Part shown: positions 35,877-45,672 of the stretch, piece by piece | Numbering within the stretch: the first letter of the stretch is position 1 | Layout: every line of letters starts with the position of its first letter | NCBI RefSeq assembly: GCF_900109785.1 | Contig: NZ_FOBH01000003.1 | Location: forward strand, 310,001-374,000 | DNA length: 64,000 nucleotides | Direction: 5' to 3' | From: Nitrosovibrio tenuis | Lineage (GTDB): Bacteria; Pseudomonadota; Gammaproteobacteria; Burkholderiales; Nitrosomonadaceae | Notes under the pieces: model-generated | What the model saw: the letters and a program-made list of their open reading frames with translations, nothing else | What the model was told of the DNA's origin: nothing | Databases searched by the model: none | Made by a program: the position numbers and the translations under genes

Positions 35877-36848
35877 TCAGGCGCGGATGCCCCGCATCAT
35901 GGCGATTCCATGGCCGCCATGTTCCCAAGTGGTGCTTAAATCTTCAGGCCGCAAACCACCCAGCGCAAATACCGGGATGGAACAGTTACGGATGAGCGTA
36001 TCGAATTTCCGCCACCCCAGTGTCGAAGATCCAGGATGGCTCAACGTCGGCAATACGGGCCCAAGCACCGCAAAATCCATATTCAACTGCTCGGCTCGAA
36101 AGAGCTCCTCCGCGTTATGACACGATGCGCCACACCAGTCGGTGTCCGGCCGTGTCGCAAGATTCATCAACTCTGAGGAAGGAAGATGTATTCCGTCCGC
36201 GCCGGTCTCTTGGCAAAAGTTAGAGCATGACTGAACGCCGCCCGTATCGCCATCGCCATTTACCAATACCTTGGCGCCATGATGATGCGCGAGGGTAACT
36301 ATTTTACGAGTGAAGTCGCGCAGTGCTTTTCGATCCATTTCTTTCTCTCGTACCTGCAGCAGCCGTATCCCCCCTTGCAGCGCGCGTTCGACCTGGGTCA
36401 GCGCGCCTTTCAGTCCTGTTTCCCCGGCATTGGTGATCGCATATTGCGTGGGCAATCCGAGCGCGCGCAATACCGGTGCGTTTGCGGGAAGCACCGGTTC
36501 AACTTCAACGTTGTTCCAGAATTGCCATGACAGTTCCTGGCTTTCCATTGGCCGAGGTTCGCCGTGCCATTTGATCACGCGAAAAAAGCAGAGGCGTACA
36601 GTGGCGTGGGGATAACTAAAAGTGCGCGTAATCCAGCGATAGGCCTGTACAACGGTAATGCCCAATTCCTCCAATAATTCACGTCCGAGCGCATGCAACA
36701 GGGGTTCGCCTGGCTTTACCTTTCCTCCAGGAAATTCCCAATACCCTGCATACGGTTTTCCTTCAGGCCGGCTTGCCAGAAGAAAGGCGCCATCAGCGCG
36801 GTTAATGATCGCGACAGCGACTTCAACAATGGGAGAATGCAATGGCAT
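35877..36848 (-). CDS. Nudix (MutT) hydrolase fused to a ThiE-like domain
   Basis: 323 aa from ATG at 36848, which avoids overlap with the upstream gene. Residues 1-135 are a MutT-type Nudix domain with box GGKVKPGEPLLHALGRELLE, then ELGI; this hydrolyses oxidised nucleotides such as 8-oxo-dGTP. Residues about 145-323 resemble thiamine-phosphate synthase (ALTQVERALQGGIRLLQVRE, GADGIHLPSSEL, FALGGLRPEDL). Such fusions are common in beta- and gammaproteobacteria; the ThiE-like part may have a different substrate. Lies 19 bp after the ATPase gene on the same strand. Confidence 0.9.
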   Translation of the reverse strand: MPLHSPIVEVAVAIINRADGAFLLASRPEGKPYAGYWEFPGGKVKPGEPLLHALGRELLEELGITVVQAYRWITRTFSYPHATVRLCFFRVIKWHGEPRPMESQELSWQFWNNVEVEPVLPANAPVLRALGLPTQYAITNAGETGLKGALTQVERALQGGIRLLQVREKEMDRKALRDFTRKIVTLAHHHGAKVLVNGDGDTGGVQSCSNFCQETGADGIHLPSSELMNLATRPDTDWCGASCHNAEELFRAEQLNMDFAVLGPVLPTLSHPGSSTLGWRKFDTLIRNCSIPVFALGGLRPEDLSTTWEHGGHGIAMMRGIRA

Positions 36849-36867
36849 GGCGTGTCGAAATCGGCAA

Positions 36868-37740
36868 TCAGATTTGCCGCGTTTCCTCTTTTCCTGCCCA
36901 GTCGCGGACAAATTGCCACGCTACCCGTCCACTTCGGGAACTGCGTCCCAGCGCCCATCGCAGCGCCGCTTCGCGTACCGGCGGGGTCATTTCCCCCATG
37001 CCATAATAAGTGAGCCATTGGCCCACAGCGTCAAGATATTGGTCCTGATCGAAGGGGTAGAAAGACACCCATAGACCGAATCGTTCCGATAACGAGATTT
37101 TTTCTTCGACTGCTTCGCCTGGATGAATCTCTTCCCCGATATGCCTGGTCTCCCGATTGTCCTGCATGGATTCGGGCATCAGGTGGCGGCGATTGGAAGT
37201 GGCATAGACCAAAACGTTCTCCGAGGCCGTGGCGACCGAACCATCCAGTACGACCTTCAGCGCCTTGTAACCAGGCTCGCCGGATTCAAAAGATAAATCG
37301 TCGCAGTAAAGAATGAAGCGCTCGGGGCGTCGGTAGATTTGCTCAACGATATCGTGCAGATCGGTGAGATGGTGTTTTTCCACCTCGATCAGGCGCAATC
37401 CTGACGCCGCATATTTGGTCAGCATTGCTTTGACCAGCGATGACTTGCCCGTGCCGCGCGCCCCCGTCAGCAGGACGTTATTGGCGGGACAGCCCCGCAC
37501 GAACTGATGCGTATTTTGATCTATGAGTTTTTTTTGCGCATCTACTCCCCGCAGGGCGTCGAGGGTAATGTGATGAGGGTGTGCTACAGGTTGTATGAAG
37601 CCTGTCCCGCGGCCGTATTTTCGCCAGCGAAATGCCACGGCGGTATCCCATCCGCTATTGGATTGCTGAGCCGGCAATAGCGCTTCCAGACGGGAAAGCA
37701 GACCTTCAGCCCGCCTGTATAACTTGTCCCAATCGTTCAT
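36868..37740 (-). CDS. DUF815-family AAA ATPase
   Basis: 290 aa from ATG at 37740 (a TTG at 37758 would add six). Walker A in LLTGARGTGKSSLVKAML (about residue 88), Walker B-like FILYCDDLSFESGEPG (about 150) and a sensor-like segment ATSNRRHLMPE. The family sits next to argJ and mutT in many betaproteobacteria. Its cellular job is not established. Here an EF-hand gene separates it from argJ. Confidence 0.85.
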   Translation of the reverse strand: MNDWDKLYRRAEGLLSRLEALLPAQQSNSGWDTAVAFRWRKYGRGTGFIQPVAHPHHITLDALRGVDAQKKLIDQNTHQFVRGCPANNVLLTGARGTGKSSLVKAMLTKYAASGLRLIEVEKHHLTDLHDIVEQIYRRPERFILYCDDLSFESGEPGYKALKVVLDGSVATASENVLVYATSNRRHLMPESMQDNRETRHIGEEIHPGEAVEEKISLSERFGLWVSFYPFDQDQYLDAVGQWLTYYGMGEMTPPVREAALRWALGRSSRSGRVAWQFVRDWAGKEETRQI

Positions 37741-38053
37741 GAATATATAACCTTGCAACTGCTATCACTGAGAAGGTAAAAGATGATCCCGAAGATGATC
37801 CCGATCGTTACACGCGGGCCCATGACCAATTATGTGTGCTAACGCACTGAACCGTTCAGCTAAAAGAGGTGATGATGAGTCCGGTACGTCAAGCGTATAC
37901 CTGGCGGCGGATACCGGAGTTCATATCGTAATGGATTGCTCGCGCGATTGCTAACACAAGATAAAAATCAATTGCTGGATGAGTTACTGCATCGGCAAGC
38001 GAGTGCATTCCAGACACTTGTTAAAACCAAGCACAACATTGAGGAGATAAATC
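37741..38053. other. Intergenic region upstream of the EF-hand gene
   Basis: 313 bases between divergent genes. A 19-codon frame at 37874-37933 with a purine-rich leader is present but unconvincing. GAGGAGATAAATC just before 38054 is the ribosome binding site of the EF-hand gene. Nothing else seen. Confidence 0.45.
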
Positions 38054-38587
38054 ATGAACAATATGCCTAGTAAAAAGTCACTTATGTCTCTCGCCCTGGG
38101 TTCTGCCTTTGCCGCTACGCTCGGTACCGCATCCGTTGTGTCGGCGGGGGACACCCCGTTTGCTGTGCAATCCCTTGATAAAGGTTACATGGTGGCGCAA
38201 GCGTATGAAAAGAAGGATGACTATGGCGGGAAGAGCGATGAATATGGTGAAAAGAGGGGTTACGACAAATCGGGCGAGGGCCGATGTGGAATGTCCATGG
38301 CGGATACCGACAAGGATGGCCGGGTGAGCAGGGACGAGCACGCCCGCCATTGCGAAGTCATGTTCGACAAGATGGACACCAATAAAGACGGATATATAGA
38401 TAAGGATGAGGCAGCAAAAATGAGAAAGATGCACGGCCATCGCCATGGGCATCGGGCCGGTGACCGGTCGGGATATGGAGAGCGCTCGGACTCAGGCGAT
38501 CGGTCGGGCTACGGCGGGCGCTATAACGATTACGGAGAACGGGCGGGTGACCGCGAGCTGCCGCACATGAAACCCATGGGCGAGTAA
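38054..38587 (+). CDS. Exported EF-hand calcium-binding protein
   Basis: 177 aa; ATG at 38054 preceded by GAGGAG. Signal peptide (SLALGSAFAATLGTASVVSA, cleavage near residue 31). Two EF-hand loops: DTDKDGRVSRDE (about 84) and DTNKDGYIDKDE (about 107), both with calcium ligands intact. The flanks are rich in Gly, Tyr, Asp and Arg, with repeats such as GDRSGYGERSDSGDRSGYGG, and a His-rich stretch HGHRHGHR that might bind metal. Probably a periplasmic calcium sensor or buffer. It interrupts the frequent argJ-ATPase neighbourhood. Confidence 0.85.
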   Translation: MNNMPSKKSLMSLALGSAFAATLGTASVVSAGDTPFAVQSLDKGYMVAQAYEKKDDYGGKSDEYGEKRGYDKSGEGRCGMSMADTDKDGRVSRDEHARHCEVMFDKMDTNKDGYIDKDEAAKMRKMHGHRHGHRAGDRSGYGERSDSGDRSGYGGRYNDYGERAGDRELPHMKPMGE

Positions 38588-38729
38588 ATACTTTCTTACG
38601 CAATAAATGGTTGCGCCCAGGTTGGGCTATCCCTACCGCGACGGAAGCGTCGGAGATTACAAGATTTATGCGTCAAATTCGGCTGGTTGCGCGTATGACG
38701 AGGATGCGCGCAACCTGTTCCCTATGTTG

Positions 38730-39968
38730 CTAACTCCGATAGCTTGCGTTGATCGTCACATAATCGTGGGATAAATCGCATGTCCAGATTGTGGCCGACG
38801 CCTGTCCCCGCTGAAGTACGACCCGGATGGTGATTTCAGACTGCTTCATCACTTGTTGACCGTCCTGTTCCCGGTAGCCTCGGGCCCTGCCGCCATTCTC
38901 AGCAACCAGCACATCGTCGAGGTACAGTCGTAGCTTGTTTACATCAAGCCCATCCAGGCCGGCGTAGCCGATTGCCGCCAGTATCCGGCCCAGATTCGGA
39001 TCAGATGCAAAGAAAGCGGTCTTAACCAGGGGCGAGTGGGCAATGGCATAGGCTGTTTTAGTACACTCATCCGATGTTTTGCCGCCCTCGACCCTGACGG
39101 TAATGAATTTGGTCGCGCCTTCGCCGTCACGCACTATTGCTTGCGCGAGCTGTGTCGCAACATCCGTTATCGCCGTTTTCAGGGTATTGAATGCTGCGCT
39201 GGTTTTGTCGGATATAGATGAATTCCCGGCGCGGCCGGTGCTGATCAAAACGAACGCGTCGTTAGTGGAAGTATCTCCGTCCACGGTAATACGATTGAAC
39301 GAATTGTCTGTTGCGTGCCGCACGATTTCTTCGAGAAGCGGTTGGCTCAAATTGGCATCGGTTGCAATGTAACTCAACATTGTTGCCATGTTTGGGCGAA
39401 TCATCCCAGAGCCCTTGGCGATCCCGGTAATGGTTATTGTGGCGCCATCGAGCGAAATCTGCTTGGATACTGCCTTGGGCACGAGATCAGTTGTCATGAT
39501 TGCCTGAGAGGCAGTAAACCAATTGTCCACTTTGAGGTTGGCTATCGCGAGGGGTAAACCGGCGATGATTTTTTCCACCGGCAGCGGTTCCATGATAACG
39601 CCGGTGGAAAATGGCAGGATTTGCCGATTGCTGCAACCGAGCAAGCGTGCCAGCGCCGCACAAGTGGCGTGCGTATGCGCGAGCCCATCTTCACCCGTGC
39701 CGGCGTTGGCGTTGCCTGTATTGATGACCAATGCATGGATCGGGTTGCCAGGATTCTGGTTGGCAAGATGTTCCTTGGCAACTGTTACCGGGGCGGCGCA
39801 GAAATGGTTTTGGGTAAACACGCCGGCAACTTTTGCGGATTCATCCAATACCATCACAAGCAAATCCTTGCGGCCGGGCTTCTTGATTCCGGCTTCAGCA
39901 ATACCCAAGGCTACGCCTTTTACTGGCAGCAATTGTTCCGGTAGTGGGGGTATCAAATTGACAGGCAT
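38730..39968 (-). CDS. argJ: Bifunctional ornithine acetyltransferase / N-acetylglutamate synthase
   Basis: 412 aa from ATG at 39968 (an upstream start at 40013 is possible but lacks similarity). ArgJ transfers acetyl from acetylornithine to glutamate, closing the cyclic arginine pathway. The self-cleavage site is visible in [18 protein letters not shown], cutting before the Thr of ATML to give two chains. Ends in NASYRS as in the family. The other arginine genes argD, argF and argG are about 17 kb away in this window. Confidence 0.94.
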   Translation of the reverse strand: MPVNLIPPLPEQLLPVKGVALGIAEAGIKKPGRKDLLVMVLDESAKVAGVFTQNHFCAAPVTVAKEHLANQNPGNPIHALVINTGNANAGTGEDGLAHTHATCAALARLLGCSNRQILPFSTGVIMEPLPVEKIIAGLPLAIANLKVDNWFTASQAIMTTDLVPKAVSKQISLDGATITITGIAKGSGMIRPNMATMLSYIATDANLSQPLLEEIVRHATDNSFNRITVDGDTSTNDAFVLISTGRAGNSSISDKTSAAFNTLKTAITDVATQLAQAIVRDGEGATKFITVRVEGGKTSDECTKTAYAIAHSPLVKTAFFASDPNLGRILAAIGYAGLDGLDVNKLRLYLDDVLVAENGGRARGYREQDGQQVMKQSEITIRVVLQRGQASATIWTCDLSHDYVTINASYRS

Positions 39969-40471
39969 AATGACGAAACCGTAATGTAAAAACGTTGATT
40001 CATTCTCAACCAAAACGACACAATGGTATTATTTCGTGGTCTTGCCCGATTTTGATCAAGTACTCTATAAGGAACTCTAAATAAGTCCCGCGCATGCGAT
40101 GCGGCTCTGCCGGAGGGTAGGCGCGAAAGGCAACGACGCGTGGGATGCGACCGCACAGGGCCGAGCAGTGCCTTCCCAGGGGCGCGCGACCCACAGCGGG
40201 AGGCAGTCGCCCAACAATCCATAAGCGTAATCGCCGCATCCCCGACGCTGCCTGATCTCCGTTTTGCGGAGCCCCTCTGGGGATGTTTTGGATATACACT
40301 GCGTTGCGCTTCAAGCTATGACCTGCATTGCGCTTGTGATCATCCGGATTTTACCAGCAACGCGCTCCGCGGAGGACTTGTTCAGGGGTTCCCTGACTCA
40401 TCTTTAGCTTGCGCCTCCGTGTTTCATTTTCATCACGAACAGTATTTTCATAGGGAATTGAGGAGAAATCC
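39969..40471. other. Intergenic region holding an inverted-repeat element
   Basis: 503 bases between divergent argJ and tusA. Most of it is the 326-bp repeat element at 40069-40394. GAGGAGAAATCC before 40472 is the tusA ribosome binding site. Confidence 0.55.
40069..40394 (+). repeat. Non-coding inverted-repeat element, family 1 copy 1
   Basis: Left end AAGGAACTCTAAATAAGTCC and right end GGACTTGTTCAGGGGTTCCCT are imperfect inverted repeats. The right ~60 bp (GATTTTACCAGCAACGCGCT region) matches the element at 51422-51685 closely. The interior (about 40140-40290) matches, in reverse orientation, the interior of the family 2 element at 58164-58548. No gene inside. Looks like a MITE-type element moved by a transposase elsewhere. 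Confidence 0.65.
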
Positions 40472-40699
40472 ATGAATTGCGACAAGGAACTGGATGTGCG
40501 TGGCCTGAACTGTCCCTTGCCTATCTTGCGCACTAAAAAATCTCTGGTCGATATGGCTACCGGCCAAGTGCTGAAAATAGTGGCCACGGATCCCGGTTCC
40601 GTGATTGATTTTCAGGTTTTTGCTGATCAGACGGGCAATGAACTGCTATCCTCGTCAGAAACGGCTGGGGAATTTATGTTCTATATGAAGAAGAAATGA
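40472..40699 (+). CDS. tusA: TusA/SirA-family sulfur carrier protein
   Basis: 75 aa. DVRGLNCPLPILRTKKSL carries the CPxP motif whose cysteine binds sulfur as a persulfide; ATDPGSVIDFQVFADQTGNE completes the small alpha/beta fold. Members relay sulfur for tRNA thiolation, molybdenum cofactor or sulfur oxidation. Good ribosome binding site (GAGGAG). Transcribed alone, directly after an inverted-repeat element. The exact acceptor is unknown. Confidence 0.9.
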   Translation: MNCDKELDVRGLNCPLPILRTKKSLVDMATGQVLKIVATDPGSVIDFQVFADQTGNELLSSSETAGEFMFYMKKK

Positions 40700-40923
40700 T
40701 CGGCGGAGGCGAACTCACTGTGGCCGATCTAGTAATCGATAAACGCCATCAACCCATACCCCGCCATCGCGGGGAACAGGGCGTTTAGCCGGAAAGATCC
40801 GATCGCCACCCTTGGGCGCATCCCAAGGGTTTCAACGGGTTTCACGGCTGTTGTATAGTAAAAACAGCACCGCTTCACTATGAGTACGCCGAGCCTCTTG
40901 ATAGAGTTTTTTGATAGAGTTTC

Positions 40924-41880
40924 TTAGCGAAGTGCGGCGCATGCGTCGGCTGCAGAGGACAGCTTTTTGTATCGCGCCAGCCAAGGCAACGGAACGGGAA
41001 AGGCTGCGTCATTGCGCTGTGCCATATGCGCTGCAACGATGGCGCCGAGCATGATGGAACGGCCGCAACTGTCTCCTCCGGCGCGAATGTTGGCCTCGAT
41101 CGCAATGACGTAATCCGTTGCGTGTTGCGCGATATGAAAGATTACCGGCAGGCCTTCCGCGACGTGGCATGCCCTGCCAAAGCGCTCGGAGGCGGCCACG
41201 CTATCGAGGGCGGGTAAGACAAGTGCCCCCTCGAGCAGCGGTTTAAGGATTTTTCCGGCATAGGGCAGGGCATCCGCCAGGGCTTGGGCAACAGGCAGGC
41301 CCTGCAGCAACTGAAATAGAACCGCCGCTGAACACTGTGCAGCGGTAACCGCCAGATCATTATTATTCGTCACACATACCACTTCCTCGACCCGACCCAG
41401 CAACTCCTCCAGAGTTCCGGCATGCGTTGCAACCAGTGCCGGAAGCGCTGCCAGCGCGGGGTGCTGGTCGTCATTGGCTCCTGATCGGGCAGGGAAATCG
41501 CCTGGATCAAGCGGTAACAGTTTCTGCAACGTCAGCCGGGTAGGCGAATCGATATACCCGACAAATTCGCCGCCCGGTCCAAAGTAGGCACGATATTCCG
41601 TTTGATATTGTATACGGTTGAAATTGCCGTGCCTGGCCAGATGCTCGAGCATAAGCAGGCAGACCTCACCATATGCGGATGAATCACCAGGCTTCTTTGT
41701 CTTGTGCGCGAAATACCCTTTCGTCCCGGCATAGTGGGCCGCCTCGGGCTGTAAAAATACCAATCCTTTGGATTTTCCAATTTCCGCGATACGTGCCGGA
41801 TCGTAAAGCCAATGCAAGCCAAGCCCGGCTGAATCAGCGACAAGCGCACCCAGTATTGCGGCGCTACCTGCACTCTTCAT
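40924..41880 (-). CDS. ADP-ribosylglycohydrolase family protein
   Basis: 318 aa; ATG at 41880 chosen, GTG at 41889 also possible. N-terminal GALVADSAGLGLHWLYDP and C-terminal NIRAGGDSCGRSIMLGAIVA are the two binuclear-magnesium motifs of the DraG/ARH fold. The family removes ADP-ribose from proteins or cleaves related ribosides. The substrate here is unknown; no DraT gene is nearby. The Asp residues of the second metal site are reduced compared with the GGDTDT norm (GGDSCGR), as in several family branches of uncertain activity. Last gene after the exbBD-Trm112 group. Confidence 0.85.
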   Translation of the reverse strand: MKSAGSAAILGALVADSAGLGLHWLYDPARIAEIGKSKGLVFLQPEAAHYAGTKGYFAHKTKKPGDSSAYGEVCLLMLEHLARHGNFNRIQYQTEYRAYFGPGGEFVGYIDSPTRLTLQKLLPLDPGDFPARSGANDDQHPALAALPALVATHAGTLEELLGRVEEVVCVTNNNDLAVTAAQCSAAVLFQLLQGLPVAQALADALPYAGKILKPLLEGALVLPALDSVAASERFGRACHVAEGLPVIFHIAQHATDYVIAIEANIRAGGDSCGRSIMLGAIVAAHMAQRNDAAFPVPLPWLARYKKLSSAADACAALR

Positions 41881-41945
41881 CTGTTTCACTCTTCATCTAT
41901 TTTCCTGTTTTGTTGAGGAAGTACCGGTCCAATCCATTCAGCGGT

Positions 41946-42128
41946 TCACTTAATTTCCACCTCGGGAGGAAATTTTCGTGCCTCATCCTCCAGCATCACG
42001 GGGATGCCGTCCTTAATGGGAAAAGCCAGGCGATCTGCCTTGCAGATCAGTTCATTCTCGTTTTTTTTATATAGCAATGGCCCCTTGCATAGCGGGCACA
42101 CCAGAATGTCGAGCAGTTTTGCGTCCAT
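41946..42128 (-). CDS. Trm112-family protein (YcaR-like)
   Basis: 60 aa from ATG at 42128. [20 protein letters not shown] with the CPLCKG half-site, [19 protein letters not shown] and a short acidic end match the Trm112/YcaR family, small zinc-ribbon-like proteins that often act as methyltransferase partners. It sits after exbD, where lpxK and kdsB commonly flank it in betaproteobacteria; neither is present here. Confidence 0.88.
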   Translation of the reverse strand: MDAKLLDILVCPLCKGPLLYKKNENELICKADRLAFPIKDGIPVMLEDEARKFPPEVEIK

Positions 42129-42199
42129 AAAGAGTCTTACTCCGATGTTGATAGCTTGCTTGAACCCGGCCGGCATTACTTCCTATAATGATTCGGCGC

Positions 42200-42616
42200 C
42201 TATTTGGGGTTTTCCGTACTAAAGGTGATATGGTGGTAACCAGCCAGCCGTGCGGCCTCCATAACCGCTATAACGGACTGATGCGTGGCCTGGGCATCCG
42301 CGTGTATCACAATTATGGGATCGGGCCGGTCACCCGCCGCTGTACGGAGGGCATTGCTGAGCGCCTGGCTGCTCGACAATTTAATAGAAGTGTTATTGAT
42401 CACGTAATTGCCGGTCGCAGTAATCCCAACATCGATAACGTTGTTACGTTCAGGGGGTTGGTCGGATGCTGCTTGCGGCAGGTTGATTTCCAGTTCGGAA
42501 AATTTTGAGTACGTGGTAGTAATCATGAGGAAAATGAGAATGACCAGCAATACGTCGATCATCGGTACCAGATTGATTTCCGGATCTTCTTTTTGCCTAC
42601 CGCGCTGGAAGTTCAT
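42200..42616 (-). CDS. exbD: ExbD/TolR-family biopolymer transport protein
   Basis: 138 aa. One N-terminal membrane helix (INLVPMIDVLLVILIFLMIT) carries the conserved Asp that conducts protons, followed by a periplasmic domain. With ExbB it forms the proton-driven motor that energises TonB-dependent outer-membrane uptake. It follows exbB by 62 bp. A second exbBD pair lies at the right end of the window. Confidence 0.92.
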   Translation of the reverse strand: MNFQRGRQKEDPEINLVPMIDVLLVILIFLMITTTYSKFSELEINLPQAASDQPPERNNVIDVGITATGNYVINNTSIKLSSSQALSNALRTAAGDRPDPIIVIHADAQATHQSVIAVMEAARLAGYHHITFSTENPK

Positions 42617-42678
42617 GGATGATTCGCTATGCTTTGAATAGAAGTTATGCGTTCTCGATAATTTCTAATTGCTGAAAA

Positions 42679-43287
42679 TCAATCCTGCCGTTCGCCATGC
42701 ACTATTTCCACTAATTTCAATGCTTGTAATTCCATTTCCACAACCAGTGAGTCCACCTTGGCACGAAAATAACGATAAAAAATCATGCTTGGGATGGCTA
42801 CCAGGATACCAAACGCGGCATTGTAAAGTGCCACCGAAATACCGTGAGCAAGCTGTGCCGGGTTGCTATTACCGGGCGAATTTGTGCCGAAAATTTCGAT
42901 CATTCCGACCAGGGTTCCAAAGAGGCCCATCAGGGGGCTCAACGAGGCAATCGTTCCCAGCGTAGTGAGATAGCGTTCAAGGTTGTGAGCGACGGCACGG
43001 CCAGCTTCCTCGATCGACTCTTTCATGATTTCGCGCGTGCTCTTGTCGTTTCTCAAACCGGCGGCGAAAATCTGGCCCAGTGGAGAATGCTTTTGGAGGC
43101 GCGCAAGCATATCCTCGCTGACGCCGTTTTTCCGGTATTCGTGCAGCACTTTCGGCAGCAGATCTCTTGGGGTAACTACATTAAGGCGCAACGCCCATAT
43201 CCGTTCACCAATGATGGCTACAGCGACTACGGAAGCGAGGATAATGGGCCAGATCGGCCAGCCGGCAGCTTGAATCAGGGCGAACAC
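42679..43287 (-). CDS. exbB: ExbB/MotA/TolQ-family proton channel protein
   Basis: 202 aa. Three hydrophobic segments: IWPIILASVVAVAIIGERIW at the N-terminus, YLTTLGTIASLSPLMGLFGT and AHGISVALYNAAFGILVAIP; the last two form the conserved MotA_ExbB channel. Pairs with the downstream ExbD. Its promoter lies in 43288-43587, near a cluster of DnaA-box-like sites. Confidence 0.92.
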   Translation of the reverse strand: MFALIQAAGWPIWPIILASVVAVAIIGERIWALRLNVVTPRDLLPKVLHEYRKNGVSEDMLARLQKHSPLGQIFAAGLRNDKSTREIMKESIEEAGRAVAHNLERYLTTLGTIASLSPLMGLFGTLVGMIEIFGTNSPGNSNPAQLAHGISVALYNAAFGILVAIPSMIFYRYFRAKVDSLVVEMELQALKLVEIVHGERQD

Positions 43288-43587
43288 GCCACAATCTCCT
43301 CAACAGGCGATCATAATCAGAGCCGTAATGTAGCTTGCTGATGGAATTTCAGCAACAATTGCTCATGATTTTTTGTCCACAATTGCTGTGGATAAGTTTG
43401 TGGAAAATTTGGAGATAGAGTGGATAAGTTACCCTTTAATAACAGTTTTTTCTGATCAGACTAATTTTAGTCTTTAAAATAAATGTTATAAAACAAGGTA
43501 TTGCTAGATTATTTCAAATTCACACGAGCCTTTTCCGTGTAATTATGCAATTTTGATAGCCGATGTGGATTATTGTAGAATGTCAAA
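43288..43587. other. Divergent exbB / xseA control region
   Basis: 300 bases. Left part holds four DnaA-box-like sites (43373-43427); the right part (about 43430-43510) is strongly AT-rich with a GATC at 43454. No gene seen. Confidence 0.5.
43373..43427. promoter_or_regulatory. Cluster of four DnaA-box-like 9-mers
   Basis: TTGTCCACA at 43373-43381 (plus); on the minus strand TTATCCACA at 43387-43395 (perfect consensus), TTTTCCACA at 43399-43407 and TTATCCACT at 43419-43427. Boxes 1 and 2 form an inverted repeat CCACA-N5-TGTGG. Followed by AT-rich DNA. Possible DnaA titration or regulatory site, or a replication-origin-like region. Confidence 0.55.
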
Positions 43588-44970
43588 ATGAATCTAATCA
43601 TGGAAATGGAGATCGCTCGCGAGGTTTTAAGCGTAAGCGATTTAAACCGCAGTGCCAAGGACTTGCTCGAGCAGGCCTTCCCATTGTTGTGGGTCAGTGG
43701 GGAAATTTCGAATATCAAGCGTTATGGCTCCGGTCACTGGTATTTTTCGCTCAAGGACGAAAGTTCTCAAGTACGGTGCGTCATGTTCCGCGATAAAAAT
43801 CAATACCTGGACTGGGAACCAAGAGATGGCATGCGGGTGGAAGTGCGCGCGCTGGTCACCTTGTACCAGGCGCGTGGAGATTTTCAACTGAGCGTCGAGA
43901 CCATCCGCCGTTCCGGCCGCGGGTCGCTGTTCGAAGCTTTCGAACAACTCAAGGCAAGGTTACGAAAAGAAGGGTTGTTTGACCTTGGCCGTAAAAAACC
44001 GTTGCCGGTTTTTCCAAAGCAGATCGGTATCATCACGTCTCCTGCCGCTGCCGCATTGCATGACGTGTTGTCCACGCTCAAGCGGCGCATGCCTTCCATA
44101 CCGGTCATTGTGTATCCCGCCCCCGTGCAGGGCGCCGGTGCCGGCATAAAATTAGCGGAGGCTATTCGACGGGCGGCGAACCGTGCCGAGTGCGACGTAC
44201 TGATTCTATGCCGCGGCGGAGGAAGTATTGAAGATTTATGGGCATTCAATGAGGAGGTTGTGGCCTACGCAATCGCCGAGTGCTCCATTCCCATTGTTAG
44301 CGGCGTAGGCCATGAGACCGATTTTACCATCTCTGATTTTGTTGCCGACATCCGCGCGCCCACACCTACGGGCGCGTCCCAGCTTGTCTGCCCGGCTCGC
44401 GAGGAATTATCGCATCGTGTTGAGCTCGCGCGGGGACATCTGCGGCGAGAGATGCGGCGCGGTATCGAAAGCCGCATGCAATACAGCGATATGCTGGGGT
44501 GCCGTCTGATCCATCCTGGCAAGCAAATTGATGACAAGTTTGCCCGGCTCCAGCGTTTGCGCGAGCGCCTTGCTCGATCATGGCGACGGGAATCCGAGAG
44601 CAGGCACTGGCATTTGCGTGAGCTTAACCAGCGCCTGACCGTTTTACGACCCGATATTGATCGCATGGTTGAGCGCCAGCATGACCTCCGTTTACGTTTT
44701 CGCCGGGCAATCGATGCCCAACTCGAATCGCGTCGGATGGGCTTGCAACGCCAGCAGGCCAATCTGGCCCATCTTAACCCGGAGTCAGTGCTGGGGCGCG
44801 GGTATAGTATCGCTTATACCGCCGATGGCACGGTGCTGAGAAACAGTGCACAGATTGTCCCGGGTGATACGATCCACGTCACATTTGCCAAAGGATGGAG
44901 CAAGGCAAGCATAGTGGAGAAAGGGGAGGAGAACGGGAGGAGAAAGGGGAAGAGTAATGGGCAGGAGTAA
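43588..44970 (+). CDS. xseA: Exodeoxyribonuclease VII large subunit
   Basis: 460 aa. N-terminal OB-fold nucleic-acid-binding domain (about 15-115: [20 protein letters not shown]), then the nuclease domain ([68 protein letters not shown]) and a long coiled-coil C-terminal part. With XseB it degrades single-stranded DNA from both ends. The last ~15 residues ([15 protein letters not shown]) come from a purine-rich repeat that continues past the stop codon, so the C-terminal end is probably a recent, repeat-derived extension. The ATG at 43588 or 43600 could be the start. Confidence 0.94.
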   Translation: MNLIMEMEIAREVLSVSDLNRSAKDLLEQAFPLLWVSGEISNIKRYGSGHWYFSLKDESSQVRCVMFRDKNQYLDWEPRDGMRVEVRALVTLYQARGDFQLSVETIRRSGRGSLFEAFEQLKARLRKEGLFDLGRKKPLPVFPKQIGIITSPAAAALHDVLSTLKRRMPSIPVIVYPAPVQGAGAGIKLAEAIRRAANRAECDVLILCRGGGSIEDLWAFNEEVVAYAIAECSIPIVSGVGHETDFTISDFVADIRAPTPTGASQLVCPAREELSHRVELARGHLRREMRRGIESRMQYSDMLGCRLIHPGKQIDDKFARLQRLRERLARSWRRESESRHWHLRELNQRLTVLRPDIDRMVERQHDLRLRFRRAIDAQLESRRMGLQRQQANLAHLNPESVLGRGYSIAYTADGTVLRNSAQIVPGDTIHVTFAKGWSKASIVEKGEENGRRKGKSNGQE

Positions 44971-44995
44971 GGGCAGGAGTAAGGGGCGGAAGTAA
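44959..44995 (+). repeat. 12-bp tandem repeat across the xseA stop codon
   Basis: GGGCAGGAGTAA at 44959-44970 and 44971-44982, with a related third unit at 44983-44995. The TAA of the first unit is the xseA stop, so repeat slippage would not lengthen the protein. The purine-rich stretch begins near 44925. Confidence 0.6.
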
Positions 44996-45255
44996 TGGAC
45001 AGGTGATCAGGGAAACTCTGAATAGCGCTCCCTCGCATCCCGTAAGGCCCATTCCGAGGTACACCGGAATTGGAAGAGCGCAAAACTATCCATCGTCCCC
45101 GCCGATTTCGCTTATCCTATCGTTCCAGGCGGGCTTGGAGCACGGGCTTGCAGTTTTTGCCTATGCAAATCAGATCAGGATAATAATCCGGAGTTCATGG
45201 AGCGTCGGTCGGACGCCAACTCCCAAGTTCTCTTCATCAGGAAAATATTTTTTCA

Positions 45256-45630
45256 ATGTCAAGAATCTTTCTCACGCTCGGTGCTGTTAACGCATTTCTC
45301 TGCGTCGTTCTCGGCGCATTTGGCGCACATGGCTTGAAACAGAGGCTTTCCGCTGAAATGCTTGTCGTATATCAGACGGGTGTACAGTACCACTTTTACC
45401 ATGCCTTGGGCCTGGTCGCGGTCGGCCTCATGCTGCTGCATTATCCCGCATCGAAACCCATGAGATTGTCTGGCTGGCTGATGCTTGCGGGGATTGTTCT
45501 CTTTTCCGTCAGTCTTTATGCACTCAGCCTGACCGGCATGCGCGGGCTCGGGGCCATCACGCCGCTCGGCGGCGTCGCATTCCTGAGCGCATGGGCCATG
45601 CTCGCCTACGGGGCCTGGGTCGAAAAATAG
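45256..45630 (+). CDS. DUF423 inner-membrane protein
   Basis: 124 aa with four hydrophobic segments. The start MSRIFLTLGAVNAFLCVVLG, AFGAHGLK and the central TGVQYHFYHALGLVAVGL are characteristic of DUF423/YgdD. Function unknown. It lies before the methyltransferase gene with a 42-bp gap and is probably cotranscribed with it. Confidence 0.88.
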   Translation: MSRIFLTLGAVNAFLCVVLGAFGAHGLKQRLSAEMLVVYQTGVQYHFYHALGLVAVGLMLLHYPASKPMRLSGWLMLAGIVLFSVSLYALSLTGMRGLGAITPLGGVAFLSAWAMLAYGAWVEK

Positions 45631-45672
45631 CCAGCCGCCGGGCATGGCCATTGCGATTATGTCGATTTCATT

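Noticed and set aside
37874-37933. 19-codon frame with a purine-rich leader before the EF-hand gene
   Set aside because: Too short and not conserved in any pattern I know; could be a leader peptide but nothing supports it.
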